Source: Sphingobacterium sp.
GTDB taxonomy: Bacteria > Bacteroidota > Bacteroidia > Sphingobacteriales > Sphingobacteriaceae
DNA: 64,000 nucleotides
Reading direction: 5' to 3'
NCBI GenBank assembly: GCA_029239355.1
Contig: JAQZAZ010000003.1
Coordinates: 99,369-163,368, forward strand
A program made the position numbers and the translations under genes. The notes under the pieces were generated by a model. The model did no database searches. It had not been told where the DNA came from and saw only the letters and a program-made list of their open reading frames with translations. Positions 16,167 to 23,497 of this stretch are shown here, one piece after another. Numbering within the stretch: position 1 is the first letter of the stretch; each line of letters opens with the position of its first letter.

Positions 16167-17318
16167 TCAATTTTCACCAAAAAAGTCTAGCATCTGCTGC
16201 AAAGCTGTTGTCGAATGCATTCGGTCGCCATTTTCCAATGTATCCTGTGTGGCTTCTGCTCCACGTTGGATCATCTGTTTCTCAAAATAAGAAATCGCAA
16301 TTTCTAAGCTTTCAAAATTACCATTGGTCAGACATGCCGCAAGTTCAAATGCATCTTGCATAGCAACATTTGCGCCCTCTCCGGCAAAAGGTGGCATACG
16401 GTGGGCAGCATCACCAATCATTGTGAGATTAGACTGTGTATTCCAACATTGATCAAGAGGGAAATAGTATTGTGGCCGAGGTATAAAAGACACATTTTCG
16501 TTAGCAAAAAATTCGTTCCACACAACGCTCCAGCCCGAAAAATTATCCTTTAACCATTTGGAAACTTGCTGTTTGATATTGACATCATTACCTGGTTCGG
16601 CAAATATATGTTCAGGCGCTTTTGTGCTGGCAACAAACATGATGGATCCATCGCCCTTTGTGCCATACCCGATAAACTGCTCATCCCCAAAAGCCATTAC
16701 TTTTCCTCCTTTTGTAAATTCGAATAGCTTGGAAGCGTTTTTATGCGCATCATATATATTTCCTTCTACCAACGTAATCCCCGAATAAATTGGGTTAGGC
16801 GCATTGAGATAAGAACGTATTTTGGAATTTGCACCATCGGCAGCAACAACAAGATCGGCATAGGCTGTCTGTCCCTTTTTAAATTGTAAAATCCAGCCTT
16901 CTCCATGTTTTTCCATCGAAACAAAATGGCGATCCCAGACTAGTGTATTTTTATTCAGCGAATTCAGCAAAATATCACGTAGCGGAGCCCGATCAATTTC
17001 CGGTCGGTTTTCAGCAACCGCAGCGATATGATCATGATCGTCAAATTTAATATGAAGATCCTTATCCACGATACGCAGCTTACTTGCTGTCGGGCGATAA
17101 TGTTTATAAAATTCATCGATAAGTCCCGCACGTTTTATCGCCTCAAGACCTGTCCCTTCATGAAGGTCCAATGTAGAGCCTTGTACGCGCACATCGCGGC
17201 TGAAATCACGTTCATAAACTTGTACATCCGCCCCCTCCATCTGTAATAATCGAGCTAGGGTCAGGCCGGCCATTCCGCCGCCGACAATAGCAATTTTTTT
17301 ATTTTCTATTAACATCAT
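16167..17318 (-). CDS. TetX-like FAD-dependent monooxygenase
   Basis: The 383-aa protein is a class A flavoprotein monooxygenase. It has GGGMAGLTLARLLQ (FAD Rossmann), the TetX-like run GSTLDLHEGTGLEAIKRAG, NRPEIDRAPLRDILLNSL, the DG motif VVAADGANS, and GDAAHRMPPFAGEGAN (GD motif). These resemble the tetracycline-inactivating TetX of Bacteroides in order and wording, but TetX proper differs at many places, so the substrate may be another aromatic or a metabolite. It is cytosolic and uses NADPH and O2. An AraC-type regulator lies 27 nt upstream on the same strand and is probably co-transcribed with it. Confidence 0.88.
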   Translation of the reverse strand: MMLIENKKIAIVGGGMAGLTLARLLQMEGADVQVYERDFSRDVRVQGSTLDLHEGTGLEAIKRAGLIDEFYKHYRPTASKLRIVDKDLHIKFDDHDHIAAVAENRPEIDRAPLRDILLNSLNKNTLVWDRHFVSMEKHGEGWILQFKKGQTAYADLVVAADGANSKIRSYLNAPNPIYSGITLVEGNIYDAHKNASKLFEFTKGGKVMAFGDEQFIGYGTKGDGSIMFVASTKAPEHIFAEPGNDVNIKQQVSKWLKDNFSGWSVVWNEFFANENVSFIPRPQYYFPLDQCWNTQSNLTMIGDAAHRMPPFAGEGANVAMQDAFELAACLTNGNFESLEIAISYFEKQMIQRGAEATQDTLENGDRMHSTTALQQMLDFFGEN

Positions 17319-17345
17319 ATTTGTTCTTAAAATGTTAAGACAAAA

Positions 17346-18107
17346 TTATTTCGATGTCAGGGAAGATAATAGTATAAATCGGTCGTTTTTATTTTTTAGC
17401 AATTCCTTGGGAACTACTCCAGAGAACTTCTTAATTTCTTTGATAAAATGATTCTGGTCAAAAAAGTGTTCATCAGGAAAAAGCTTCCCTTGGGCAATGT
17501 GATCTAAAGAAGCCCGAAAACGTAAAATGTTAGAATATACTTTTAGGGATAAGCCAAACCACTGATTAAAATAGCGATTGATCTGCCTACTTGTCCAAAA
17601 TACTTTTTCTGAAAGCTCAGAAACTGAAATAGTGCCTTTACTTTCGTATATAAGATCAAATAATTTTTGTTTACGTGCATCGATAGTTGCAGGTAACATT
17701 GATGAAAGCACTTGGACAGACTTGTCAATAAAATAATCAAAATCCTGTAAATCCTGTTCGCTAAAACCCCAAAAATCATGTTCCAATATCTTCCCAGAAT
17801 TTATAATATCAGCTATACTCTCGTTTAAAATATATTCTATTGCAAGTAATTTTAAGCTGATACAAAATATTACCCCATCGATTGGAATTGTAGCCTGTTC
17901 ATGCGGTAGCGTACCCAGTCCGAGCAAAATGATCCGAAAACCTTCAGCTGGAGAACGAAAAAGAAATAAATCCACCCGCCCATCTGGCAAGCCTATTGTT
18001 TCTTTGACCTGCCCCGAATGATTGTAGAGACACCAAAAACTATCTACGAAATCAGAAAGTGTGTGGTCAGGTTTAACAGTTTTATAGTATAGCCCATCCC
18101 CAATCAT
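17346..18107 (-). CDS. AraC-family transcriptional regulator
   Basis: The 253-aa protein has an AraC/XylS-type C-terminal region: ISVSELSEKVFWTSRQINRYFNQWFGLSLKVYSN as the first helix-turn-helix and FFDQNHFIKEIKKFSGVVPKEL as the second, with the usual D/QNHF-x-K-x-F-G signature. The N-terminal half is a cupin-like or DUF6597-like sensor domain (DGRVDLFLFR). It lies 27 nt upstream of the TetX-like monooxygenase and most likely controls it and itself. Confidence 0.87.
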   Translation of the reverse strand: MIGDGLYYKTVKPDHTLSDFVDSFWCLYNHSGQVKETIGLPDGRVDLFLFRSPAEGFRIILLGLGTLPHEQATIPIDGVIFCISLKLLAIEYILNESIADIINSGKILEHDFWGFSEQDLQDFDYFIDKSVQVLSSMLPATIDARKQKLFDLIYESKGTISVSELSEKVFWTSRQINRYFNQWFGLSLKVYSNILRFRASLDHIAQGKLFPDEHFFDQNHFIKEIKKFSGVVPKELLKNKNDRFILLSSLTSK

Positions 18108-18289
18108 ACTATCTACTTATATATTTTGCCATGCCATTTTAGGATCTGTGCACTGTTACTTTTATCCCTGCTAAATTTAGAAATTAAATCTTACAACATC
18201 CGAAAAAGAAAATAGAAACGAATTTACTCTTTCACTCTTAATATGAGCCATAATACTTACTTTTATAGCTTGACTTTAACGCTCTAAAA

Positions 18290-18871
18290 ATGGCAATCAA
18301 AGATATCGAAATTGTAAAAACTGAAATCCTATCCAATAATTGGTATACCTTAAAAAAAGTCACCTATCAATATACAAAGCCCGACGGTACAGTGCAACAA
18401 CAAAGCCGAGAAGCTTATGATAGAGGGAATGGCGCGGTGATATTGCTTTATAATACCGTGTCCAAGACTGTTATATTAACCAGGCAGTTTAGAATTCCGA
18501 CCTATATCAACGGAAATGAGTCTGGCATGTTAATAGAAGCCTGCGCAGGTTTGCTAGATCAAGATTCCCCACAAGATTGTATACGGCGGGAAACAGAAGA
18601 AGAAACTGGTTATCAGATCAAGGAAGCAGAAAAGATATTTGAAGCCTATATGTCGCCCGGTTCAGTTACCGAAATTCTGCATTTCTTTATCGCCGAGTAT
18701 ACGAACAATATGAAAGTCAGTGATGGTGGAGGTTTGGAAGAAGAAGAGGAGAATATCGAAATCCTCGAGATTCATATTCAAGATGCGTTACGCATGATCG
18801 AAAGCGGCGAAATCAAAGATGGCAAGACCATTATGCTCCTGCAATATATTAAATTGAAAAATATTTTGTAG
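18290..18871 (+). CDS. Nudix hydrolase, NudK/GDP-mannose pyrophosphatase-like
   Basis: The 193-aa protein has the Nudix box with catalytic part RETEEETGY (REUXEEXGU), preceded by [12 protein letters not shown]. The upstream [15 protein letters not shown] and the [20 protein letters not shown] segment match ADP-ribose/GDP-mannose pyrophosphatases of the NudK type, which hydrolyse nucleotide sugars to nucleoside monophosphate and sugar phosphate with Mg2+. It is cytosolic. It is divergent from the AraC gene and sits alone. Confidence 0.87.
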   Translation: MAIKDIEIVKTEILSNNWYTLKKVTYQYTKPDGTVQQQSREAYDRGNGAVILLYNTVSKTVILTRQFRIPTYINGNESGMLIEACAGLLDQDSPQDCIRRETEEETGYQIKEAEKIFEAYMSPGSVTEILHFFIAEYTNNMKVSDGGGLEEEEENIEILEIHIQDALRMIESGEIKDGKTIMLLQYIKLKNIL

Positions 18872-18893
18872 CCTATTCTTTTAGCTAAATATC

Positions 18894-19319
18894 TTAACGA
18901 GCCTCACTAAAAATAAATTTGGCCTGCTGAAAACTGATCGTTGACGGAATATAATGCGGAATCCCCATATATACTTGCTCAGTACCGGATCCTAAAATAT
19001 ATTGAGACCCTTTCTTAAGTAAAACAAAGGGTCTCCTTTTCTTCTGCCCCCATCCAAACGGAAAATAATAGTAATCTCCGGCTAGCGTATCATTTTTGAT
19101 ATTTCCTTGAACTTCTCCCGAATCAATTTCACCTCCCGGTCGGTAGAACCGTAATTTTCCATGAAAACGGCGTTCAAAGAGATTAAGCTCTAATTGAGCA
19201 CTATCCCGATTGCTAAAAGCAACATATCTCAACAACTCAGTATCTCGTCTCTTTTCTTCACAACTTGCAAACGAAAGTGCCAACAGAACAAAATAAGCAG
19301 CAAAAGTAATTAAACGCAT
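18894..19319 (-). CDS. Unrecognised lipoprotein
   Basis: The 141-aa product has a signal with lipobox FASC (Cys20), so it is a lipoprotein of the envelope. A Gly/Asp-rich mature part (LNLFERRFHGKLRFYRPGGEIDSGEVQG, then AGDYYYFPFGWG) suggests a beta-rich fold with repeats, like small lipoproteins that measure or bind something. I do not recognise a family. It converges on the Nudix gene 22 nt away and lies downstream of the ohrR-like gene with 96 nt between them. Confidence 0.72.
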   Translation of the reverse strand: MRLITFAAYFVLLALSFASCEEKRRDTELLRYVAFSNRDSAQLELNLFERRFHGKLRFYRPGGEIDSGEVQGNIKNDTLAGDYYYFPFGWGQKKRRPFVLLKKGSQYILGSGTEQVYMGIPHYIPSTISFQQAKFIFSEAR

Positions 19320-19415
19320 TCTTTTTTATAAAATTTCGATACACCCTGATTCAGCGAAAAATAATTTCCCTATTTAAAACGCTAAATTATAAGTCGCCAA
19401 TCTAGTGTTAAAAAT

Positions 19416-19847
19416 TCAACTTTTACCTGCATTCGTCACAATTTTATCTGCTAGCATTTTTAGCTGTTGCATATCGGAATAATCCAACTTTAGGGCTTCA
19501 AAAATTTGCATAGGAATACAGTTTGCTTTTTCTTTCAATTCTACACCTTGATCCGTGAGACGAATTTTCACGACCCGCTCATCTGCCTTACTCCGGGTTC
19601 GGGTAAGCAGCGACTTCCCTTCCAGTCGCTTCAGCAATGGTGTTAGTGTGCCATTGTCCAAAAACAACTTTTCTCCAAGCTGATTGACCGTTTGCTCACC
19701 ATTTTCCCATAAAGCCATCATTGTAATATACTGTGGATACGTCAAATCTATTTCTTCTAAAATAGCACGATATTGCTGCATGATCTCACGGTGCAGGACA
19801 TATACGGAAAAACAAAGCTGTTTGTCCAATTTCAATAAATCATCCAT
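19416..19847 (-). CDS. ohrR: MarR-family regulator, OhrR-like peroxide sensor
   Basis: The 143-aa protein is a winged-helix MarR member. Cys12 in KQLCFSVYVLHREI is in the position of the single peroxide-sensing Cys of OhrR (LCFALYACSREI type). The wing and recognition helix (DNGTLTPLLKRLEGKSLLTRTRSKADERVV) are standard, with the RSKADER salt-bridge motif. OhrR represses organic hydroperoxide genes until its Cys is oxidised. The ohr gene is the first gene of this same cluster and a palindrome lies in its promoter, so autoregulation of the whole operon is a reasonable inference. It lies 46 nt after the nitroreductase gene. Confidence 0.87.
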   Translation of the reverse strand: MDDLLKLDKQLCFSVYVLHREIMQQYRAILEEIDLTYPQYITMMALWENGEQTVNQLGEKLFLDNGTLTPLLKRLEGKSLLTRTRSKADERVVKIRLTDQGVELKEKANCIPMQIFEALKLDYSDMQQLKMLADKIVTNAGKS

Positions 19848-19893
19848 TTTGCAAAGATATTGTTTTCCTAAAGTTTAGTGGATAAGATGTTTC

Positions 19894-20529
19894 CTATTTA
19901 TATTCAACGACAAACTCCTCTTTTGGTATTCTTACTTTTTTCATTGTAGAGATCCAGTCGCGAGAAGCATCGGCAACACCTACATACATTAGCGATACAC
20001 TTTTCAATCCAAGTTTATCCAATTGCAACACTTCATCCACTACATTATTGTCGAAGCCTTCCGCTGGAGTAGAATCTACCCGCAATTCTGCTGCTTGTGC
20101 CAAGGCCAATCCCAACGCAATATAGGTTTGTCGCGCAGTATGGGCAAAATTGCGCTCTGCTTCTTCATTTAGATATATGGACTTCAATTTATCTGTATAC
20201 GATCCAAACCTACCGCGCGGTAAATCCCGTACATCAGTCGTAAAATCATAAACTTCATCAATACGCTCTTCTGTATATCTGTCCCAAGCAGCAAAAACCA
20301 ATACATGAGAACATTCTCTCATACATTCAGGATTTAAGGCACCTTTTGCCAATTCCTCTTTCAAAGTTTGGTTTTCAACCACCAATATTTTAAATGGTTG
20401 TAGGCCCGAAGAAGTTGGTGCAAGGCGCGCTGCCTCCAATATTTTATCTATATTTTCCTGTGTTACCTTTTTTGTCGGATCATACGCTTTTACAGCGTGT
20501 CTCCATTGTAAATCTGTAATTAATGACAT
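19894..20529 (-). CDS. NAD(P)H-dependent nitroreductase family oxidoreductase
   Basis: The 211-aa protein is an FMN-dependent nitroreductase, NfsB-like. It has the FMN-phosphate stretch RHAVKAYDPTKKVT and the LAPTSSGLQPFKILVVEN segment, plus the C-terminal VRIPKEEFVVEYK. The family reduces nitroaromatics, quinones and flavins. It is the third gene of the peroxide-stress operon (ohr, DUF1304, nitroreductase, ohrR), with 12 nt between it and DUF1304, so a role in oxidative or electrophile stress is likely. Confidence 0.87.
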   Translation of the reverse strand: MSLITDLQWRHAVKAYDPTKKVTQENIDKILEAARLAPTSSGLQPFKILVVENQTLKEELAKGALNPECMRECSHVLVFAAWDRYTEERIDEVYDFTTDVRDLPRGRFGSYTDKLKSIYLNEEAERNFAHTARQTYIALGLALAQAAELRVDSTPAEGFDNNVVDEVLQLDKLGLKSVSLMYVGVADASRDWISTMKKVRIPKEEFVVEYK

Positions 20530-20541
20530 TTAGTTAATTAT

Positions 20542-20910
20542 TTATTTTGAAAAAAGAACGAATAATATCGCCAACAACGCCGGAACTCCCTGTACAAAGA
20601 ATATTTTTTTACTTGCAGTGATGCCTCCGAATATACCCGCAACAAGAACACAGCCTAGAAAGAATAGGCGAACATTGTCACTCCAGATCGGATCATTGAT
20701 AAAAAATGACCAAGCCAAACCGGCGACCAAAAAGCCATTATATAGGCCCTGATTGGCAGCAAGCCCTTTTGTAGGTTTAAAGAGCTCGGCTGGTAGCGCT
20801 TTACCGAAACTACGCCTTCCAGCAGTTTCCCATGCGAACATTTCCATCCACACAATGTAAATATGTTCTATTAATACAAGTACAGTAAGCACTGTGGCAA
20901 TATGATTCAT
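20542..20910 (-). CDS. DUF1304 integral membrane protein
   Basis: The 122-aa protein has four membrane helices, at roughly 4-22, 50-70, 75-98 and 100-120, and the DUF1304 features EHIYIVWMEMFAW, NQGLYNGFLVAG and GIFGGITASKK. The role of DUF1304 is unknown. It lies 3 nt after ohr and 12 nt before the nitroreductase, so it is part of the peroxide-stress operon. Confidence 0.88.
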   Translation of the reverse strand: MNHIATVLTVLVLIEHIYIVWMEMFAWETAGRRSFGKALPAELFKPTKGLAANQGLYNGFLVAGLAWSFFINDPIWSDNVRLFFLGCVLVAGIFGGITASKKIFFVQGVPALLAILFVLFSK

Positions 20911-20913
20911 ATA

Positions 20914-21339
20914 TTATTCGTTATTTGACACGGTTAATTTCACATCGATATTACCTCTGGTCGCATTGGAATACGGACATACCTGATGTGCTTTTTCAAT
21001 CAGTTGTTGTGCTACATCCAAACTAACCGCAGGGATATTGGCATGCAACTCCGCGGCCAGTCCAAAACCACCATTTTCTAATTGACCTATACTCACCTGG
21101 GCGGTAACGGTTGTTTCACCTGTTTTTATCTTTTCTTGTCTAATCACCAAATTCAGGGCACTATCAAAGCAAGCAGCATAACCAGCCGCAAAAAGCATTT
21201 CTGGGTTTGCATAATCATCATTTGCTCCACCAAGTCCCTTCGGCATACGTACCGCCAAGTCCAATACAGCATTTTCACTTTTTACCTGACCATTTCTTCC
21301 TCCTGTGGCTGTAGCGCCGATTGTATATAACGTTTTCAT
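20914..21339 (-). CDS. ohr: Organic hydroperoxide resistance protein (Ohr)
   Basis: The 141-aa protein is a full-length Ohr/OsmC peroxidase. The catalytic Cys57 (AACFDSAL) and resolving Cys121 (VCPYSNATRGN) are present with Arg15 (TGGRNGQV). The enzyme reduces organic hydroperoxides and peroxynitrite by a thiol cycle in the cytosol. It is the first gene of the operon; a matching promoter (21372-21404) and a palindromic operator candidate (21388-21411) lie just upstream, divergent from the AraC gene. Confidence 0.93.
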   Translation of the reverse strand: MKTLYTIGATATGGRNGQVKSENAVLDLAVRMPKGLGGANDDYANPEMLFAAGYAACFDSALNLVIRQEKIKTGETTVTAQVSIGQLENGGFGLAAELHANIPAVSLDVAQQLIEKAHQVCPYSNATRGNIDVKLTVSNNE

Positions 21340-21371
21340 ATTTATTTTGTTTTGTTTTTGTTTCTACTACA

Positions 21372-21404
21372 CAAATGTAGATTGAAAAATTATATTGTGC
21401 AAAA
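21372..21404 (-). promoter_or_regulatory. Promoter of the ohr operon
   Basis: On the minus strand TTTTG (21400-21404), a 20-nt spacer and TACATTTG (21372-21379) match the Bacteroidota consensus. The predicted start is ~25 nt upstream of the ohr ATG. Confidence 0.65.
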
Positions 21405-21411
21405 TATAATT
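21388..21411. promoter_or_regulatory. Palindromic OhrR operator candidate
   Basis: AATTATATT (21388-21396) and AATATAATT (21403-21411) are perfect inverted repeats with a 6-bp spacer. The site lies on the spacer and -33 of the ohr promoter, so binding would block transcription. MarR-type regulators such as OhrR bind AT-rich palindromes of this size; the binding partner is inferred from the ohrR gene of the same operon. Confidence 0.6.
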
Positions 21412-21524
21412 GGACTAATGACATTTAAATGAAAATTGTCTGCATTGTCCAAATGAGTAGATCAGGAAACCTGTAAGTGATTCAATAAAAAAAGCTAAAT
21501 TTGATTCTTGCAAATGTAATTGTT

Positions 21525-22439
21525 ATGGAAACAACTTCAATTGAACAGTTTTACAATGAGATAAACGCGAGTATACCGAAGGAAATCGCGCGTGAGATTG
21601 GGCATTTTAATGTGTTTAGTTATGTGGAGCTTGCAGCAAAGTTGAAAGAGAAACCCGTTATGCCTTATAACAAACGAACCTATTACAAAATCAGTCTTAT
21701 AACAGGAAAGAACACAGCCGAATATGCTGATAAGGTAATCGAAATAGAGGAGTCCGCGTTGGTCTTTGCGACACCGAAAGTACCCTACCATTGGATACCT
21801 AGAGACGAAAATCAACAAGGCTATTTTTGCGTTTTTACAGATGATTTTTTAGCAAGAAATAAAAGTGGCGTCATATTAGATGATCTGCCAATCTTTCAGC
21901 CCGGCGGGCTTCCTGTTTTCCAAATCACTCCCGAACAGCGCCTTGAAATTGAACACATTTTCAAAAAAATGAATAATGAATTGTCTTCCGATTATGTATT
22001 TAAATATGATCTTTTGCGAAATTATGTACTTGAAATTATTCATTATGGGCAAAAATTACAACCGAAAAGCATCAGTAACCCCACGCATAATGCCTCCAGT
22101 AGAATTACTTCACTTTTCATCGAATTATTGGAAAGACAGTTCCCTGTAGAATCACCAATGCAACGGTTACAGCTCCGAACAGCAACTGATTTTGCTGAAC
22201 GTCTCGCGGTTCACGTTAACCATCTGAATAAAATCCTAAAAGACAATACGGGAAAAACAACCACGCATGTAATTAGCGCCAGAATTACGCAGGAGGCAAA
22301 AATTCTCCTTAAACAAACAGACTGGAATATTTCCGAGATTGCGTATTCACTCGGTTTTGAAGAAATCGCCCATTTTTCTAATTTCTTTAAAAAGCAGACC
22401 AATCTTTCACCAAACAATTTTCGTTCTCAACCGATATAG
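21525..22439 (+). CDS. AraC-family transcriptional regulator
   Basis: The 304-aa protein has a cupin-like N-terminal domain and a C-terminal AraC-type pair of helix-turn-helix units (DFAERLAVHVNHLNKILKDNTGKTT, then WNISEIAYSLGFEEIAHFSNFFKKQTNLSPNNFR). A longer frame begins at a TTG at 21501, but the ATG at 21525 follows a TAAATTTG -7-like box (21496-21503), so I take 21525. The downstream SDR gene on the same strand, 92 nt away, is the likely target. Confidence 0.87.
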   Translation: METTSIEQFYNEINASIPKEIAREIGHFNVFSYVELAAKLKEKPVMPYNKRTYYKISLITGKNTAEYADKVIEIEESALVFATPKVPYHWIPRDENQQGYFCVFTDDFLARNKSGVILDDLPIFQPGGLPVFQITPEQRLEIEHIFKKMNNELSSDYVFKYDLLRNYVLEIIHYGQKLQPKSISNPTHNASSRITSLFIELLERQFPVESPMQRLQLRTATDFAERLAVHVNHLNKILKDNTGKTTTHVISARITQEAKILLKQTDWNISEIAYSLGFEEIAHFSNFFKKQTNLSPNNFRSQPI

Positions 22440-22531
22440 TTTGAATTTCGCAAATATTCATTTGCTTTTCACAAACTCAACAGATGCCTTTCAAACGAAA
22501 TTTGTCTTATAAAATTTTAAAAAAAATAAAA

Positions 22532-23293
22532 ATGGCAAAAAATAAAATCGCTTTAGTAACTGGTGGAAGCCGGGGTTTGGGAAGAAACATGGCAATTAAT
22601 CTTGCTAAAAAAGGCATCGATGTCATACTGACTTACCATAGCAATAAAGTAGAAGCAGATCATGTCGTCTCTACGATTCAGGCTTTGGGACAACATGCAG
22701 CTGCATTTCAATTCAATGCAGGTGATACAAAATCCTTTGATCAGTTTATAACACAAATAACCGATCATCTCAAAAATCAAACAGGTCAATCAAATTTTGA
22801 TTTCCTGATCAATAATGCAGGGACGGCATTATATGCCCCTTTTATGGAGACCACGGAGGAACAATTTGATGCGGTATACAATATTCATTATAAAGGAGTC
22901 TTTTTCCTAACCCAAAAAGCGCTTCCCTTTATAAATGATGGCGGACGTATTATCAATATCTCCTCAGGCCTTGCCCGTTTTGCTTTTCCCGGTTCTTCGG
23001 CTTATGGTTCGATGAAAGGAGCCATCGAAGTTTTGACAAGATATCTTGCCAAAGAACTAGGATCTCGTGGTATTGCAGCGAATGTCGTCGCCCCCGGAGC
23101 TATTGAAACAGATTTTGGTGGCGGACATGTGCGCGATAATAAAGAAACCAATGCACATATTGCCAGTGTAACAGCCTTAGGTCGTGCCGGTTTACCCGAC
23201 GATATCGGTGGAGTTGTTGCCTTCCTGTGTACAGAAGATGCCCGATGGATCAATGGACAACGCATTGAAGTATCCGGTGGTATGAACCTTTAA
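22532..23293 (+). CDS. Short-chain dehydrogenase/reductase (SDR)
   Basis: The ~253-aa protein is a classical SDR. It has the cofactor motif TGGSRGLGRN (TGxxxGxG), NNAG, the catalytic Ser and Tyr-x3-Lys (INISSGLA ... YGSMKGA) and the C-terminal INGQRIEVSGGM. It is an NAD(P)-dependent oxidoreductase of unknown substrate. The frame extends to 22484, but the ATG at 22532 puts the Rossmann strand at the normal place. It follows an AraC regulator and probably forms a unit with it. Confidence 0.88.
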   Translation: MAKNKIALVTGGSRGLGRNMAINLAKKGIDVILTYHSNKVEADHVVSTIQALGQHAAAFQFNAGDTKSFDQFITQITDHLKNQTGQSNFDFLINNAGTALYAPFMETTEEQFDAVYNIHYKGVFFLTQKALPFINDGGRIINISSGLARFAFPGSSAYGSMKGAIEVLTRYLAKELGSRGIAANVVAPGAIETDFGGGHVRDNKETNAHIASVTALGRAGLPDDIGGVVAFLCTEDARWINGQRIEVSGGMNL

Positions 23294-23412
23294 TGCGCAT
23301 TTCATCAATACGAAGCATATGTCTCGCTACTAAACTAGCAGATAGATGTATACTATTGAAAATTATGGCTTAGATAATAGTTACATCTGCAGTAACAATA
23401 CTTAACAAAAAA

Positions 23413-23486
23413 ATCCCCGATGCCTATTTTAGATCGTCTTCAAAAAGAACCCTGCTTTTTGAGAACAATCGTAACGCATCGGGGAT
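23413..23486 (-). terminator. Nested terminator of the large surface locus
   Basis: The outer arms ATCCCCGATGC (23413-23423) and GCATCGGGGAT (23476-23486) pair perfectly and enclose a second hairpin, TCAAAAAG (23440-23447) with CTTTTTGA (23455-23462). On the minus strand the outer stem is followed by a T-run, so it ends the transcript of the IPT/NHL gene. The double-hairpin form is unusual. Confidence 0.7.
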
Positions 23487-23497
23487 AGAGAAAAATC

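Noticed and set aside
16167..17318. Call of tetracycline resistance gene tetX
   Set aside because: The motif order matches but many residues differ, so I name only the family and leave the substrate open.
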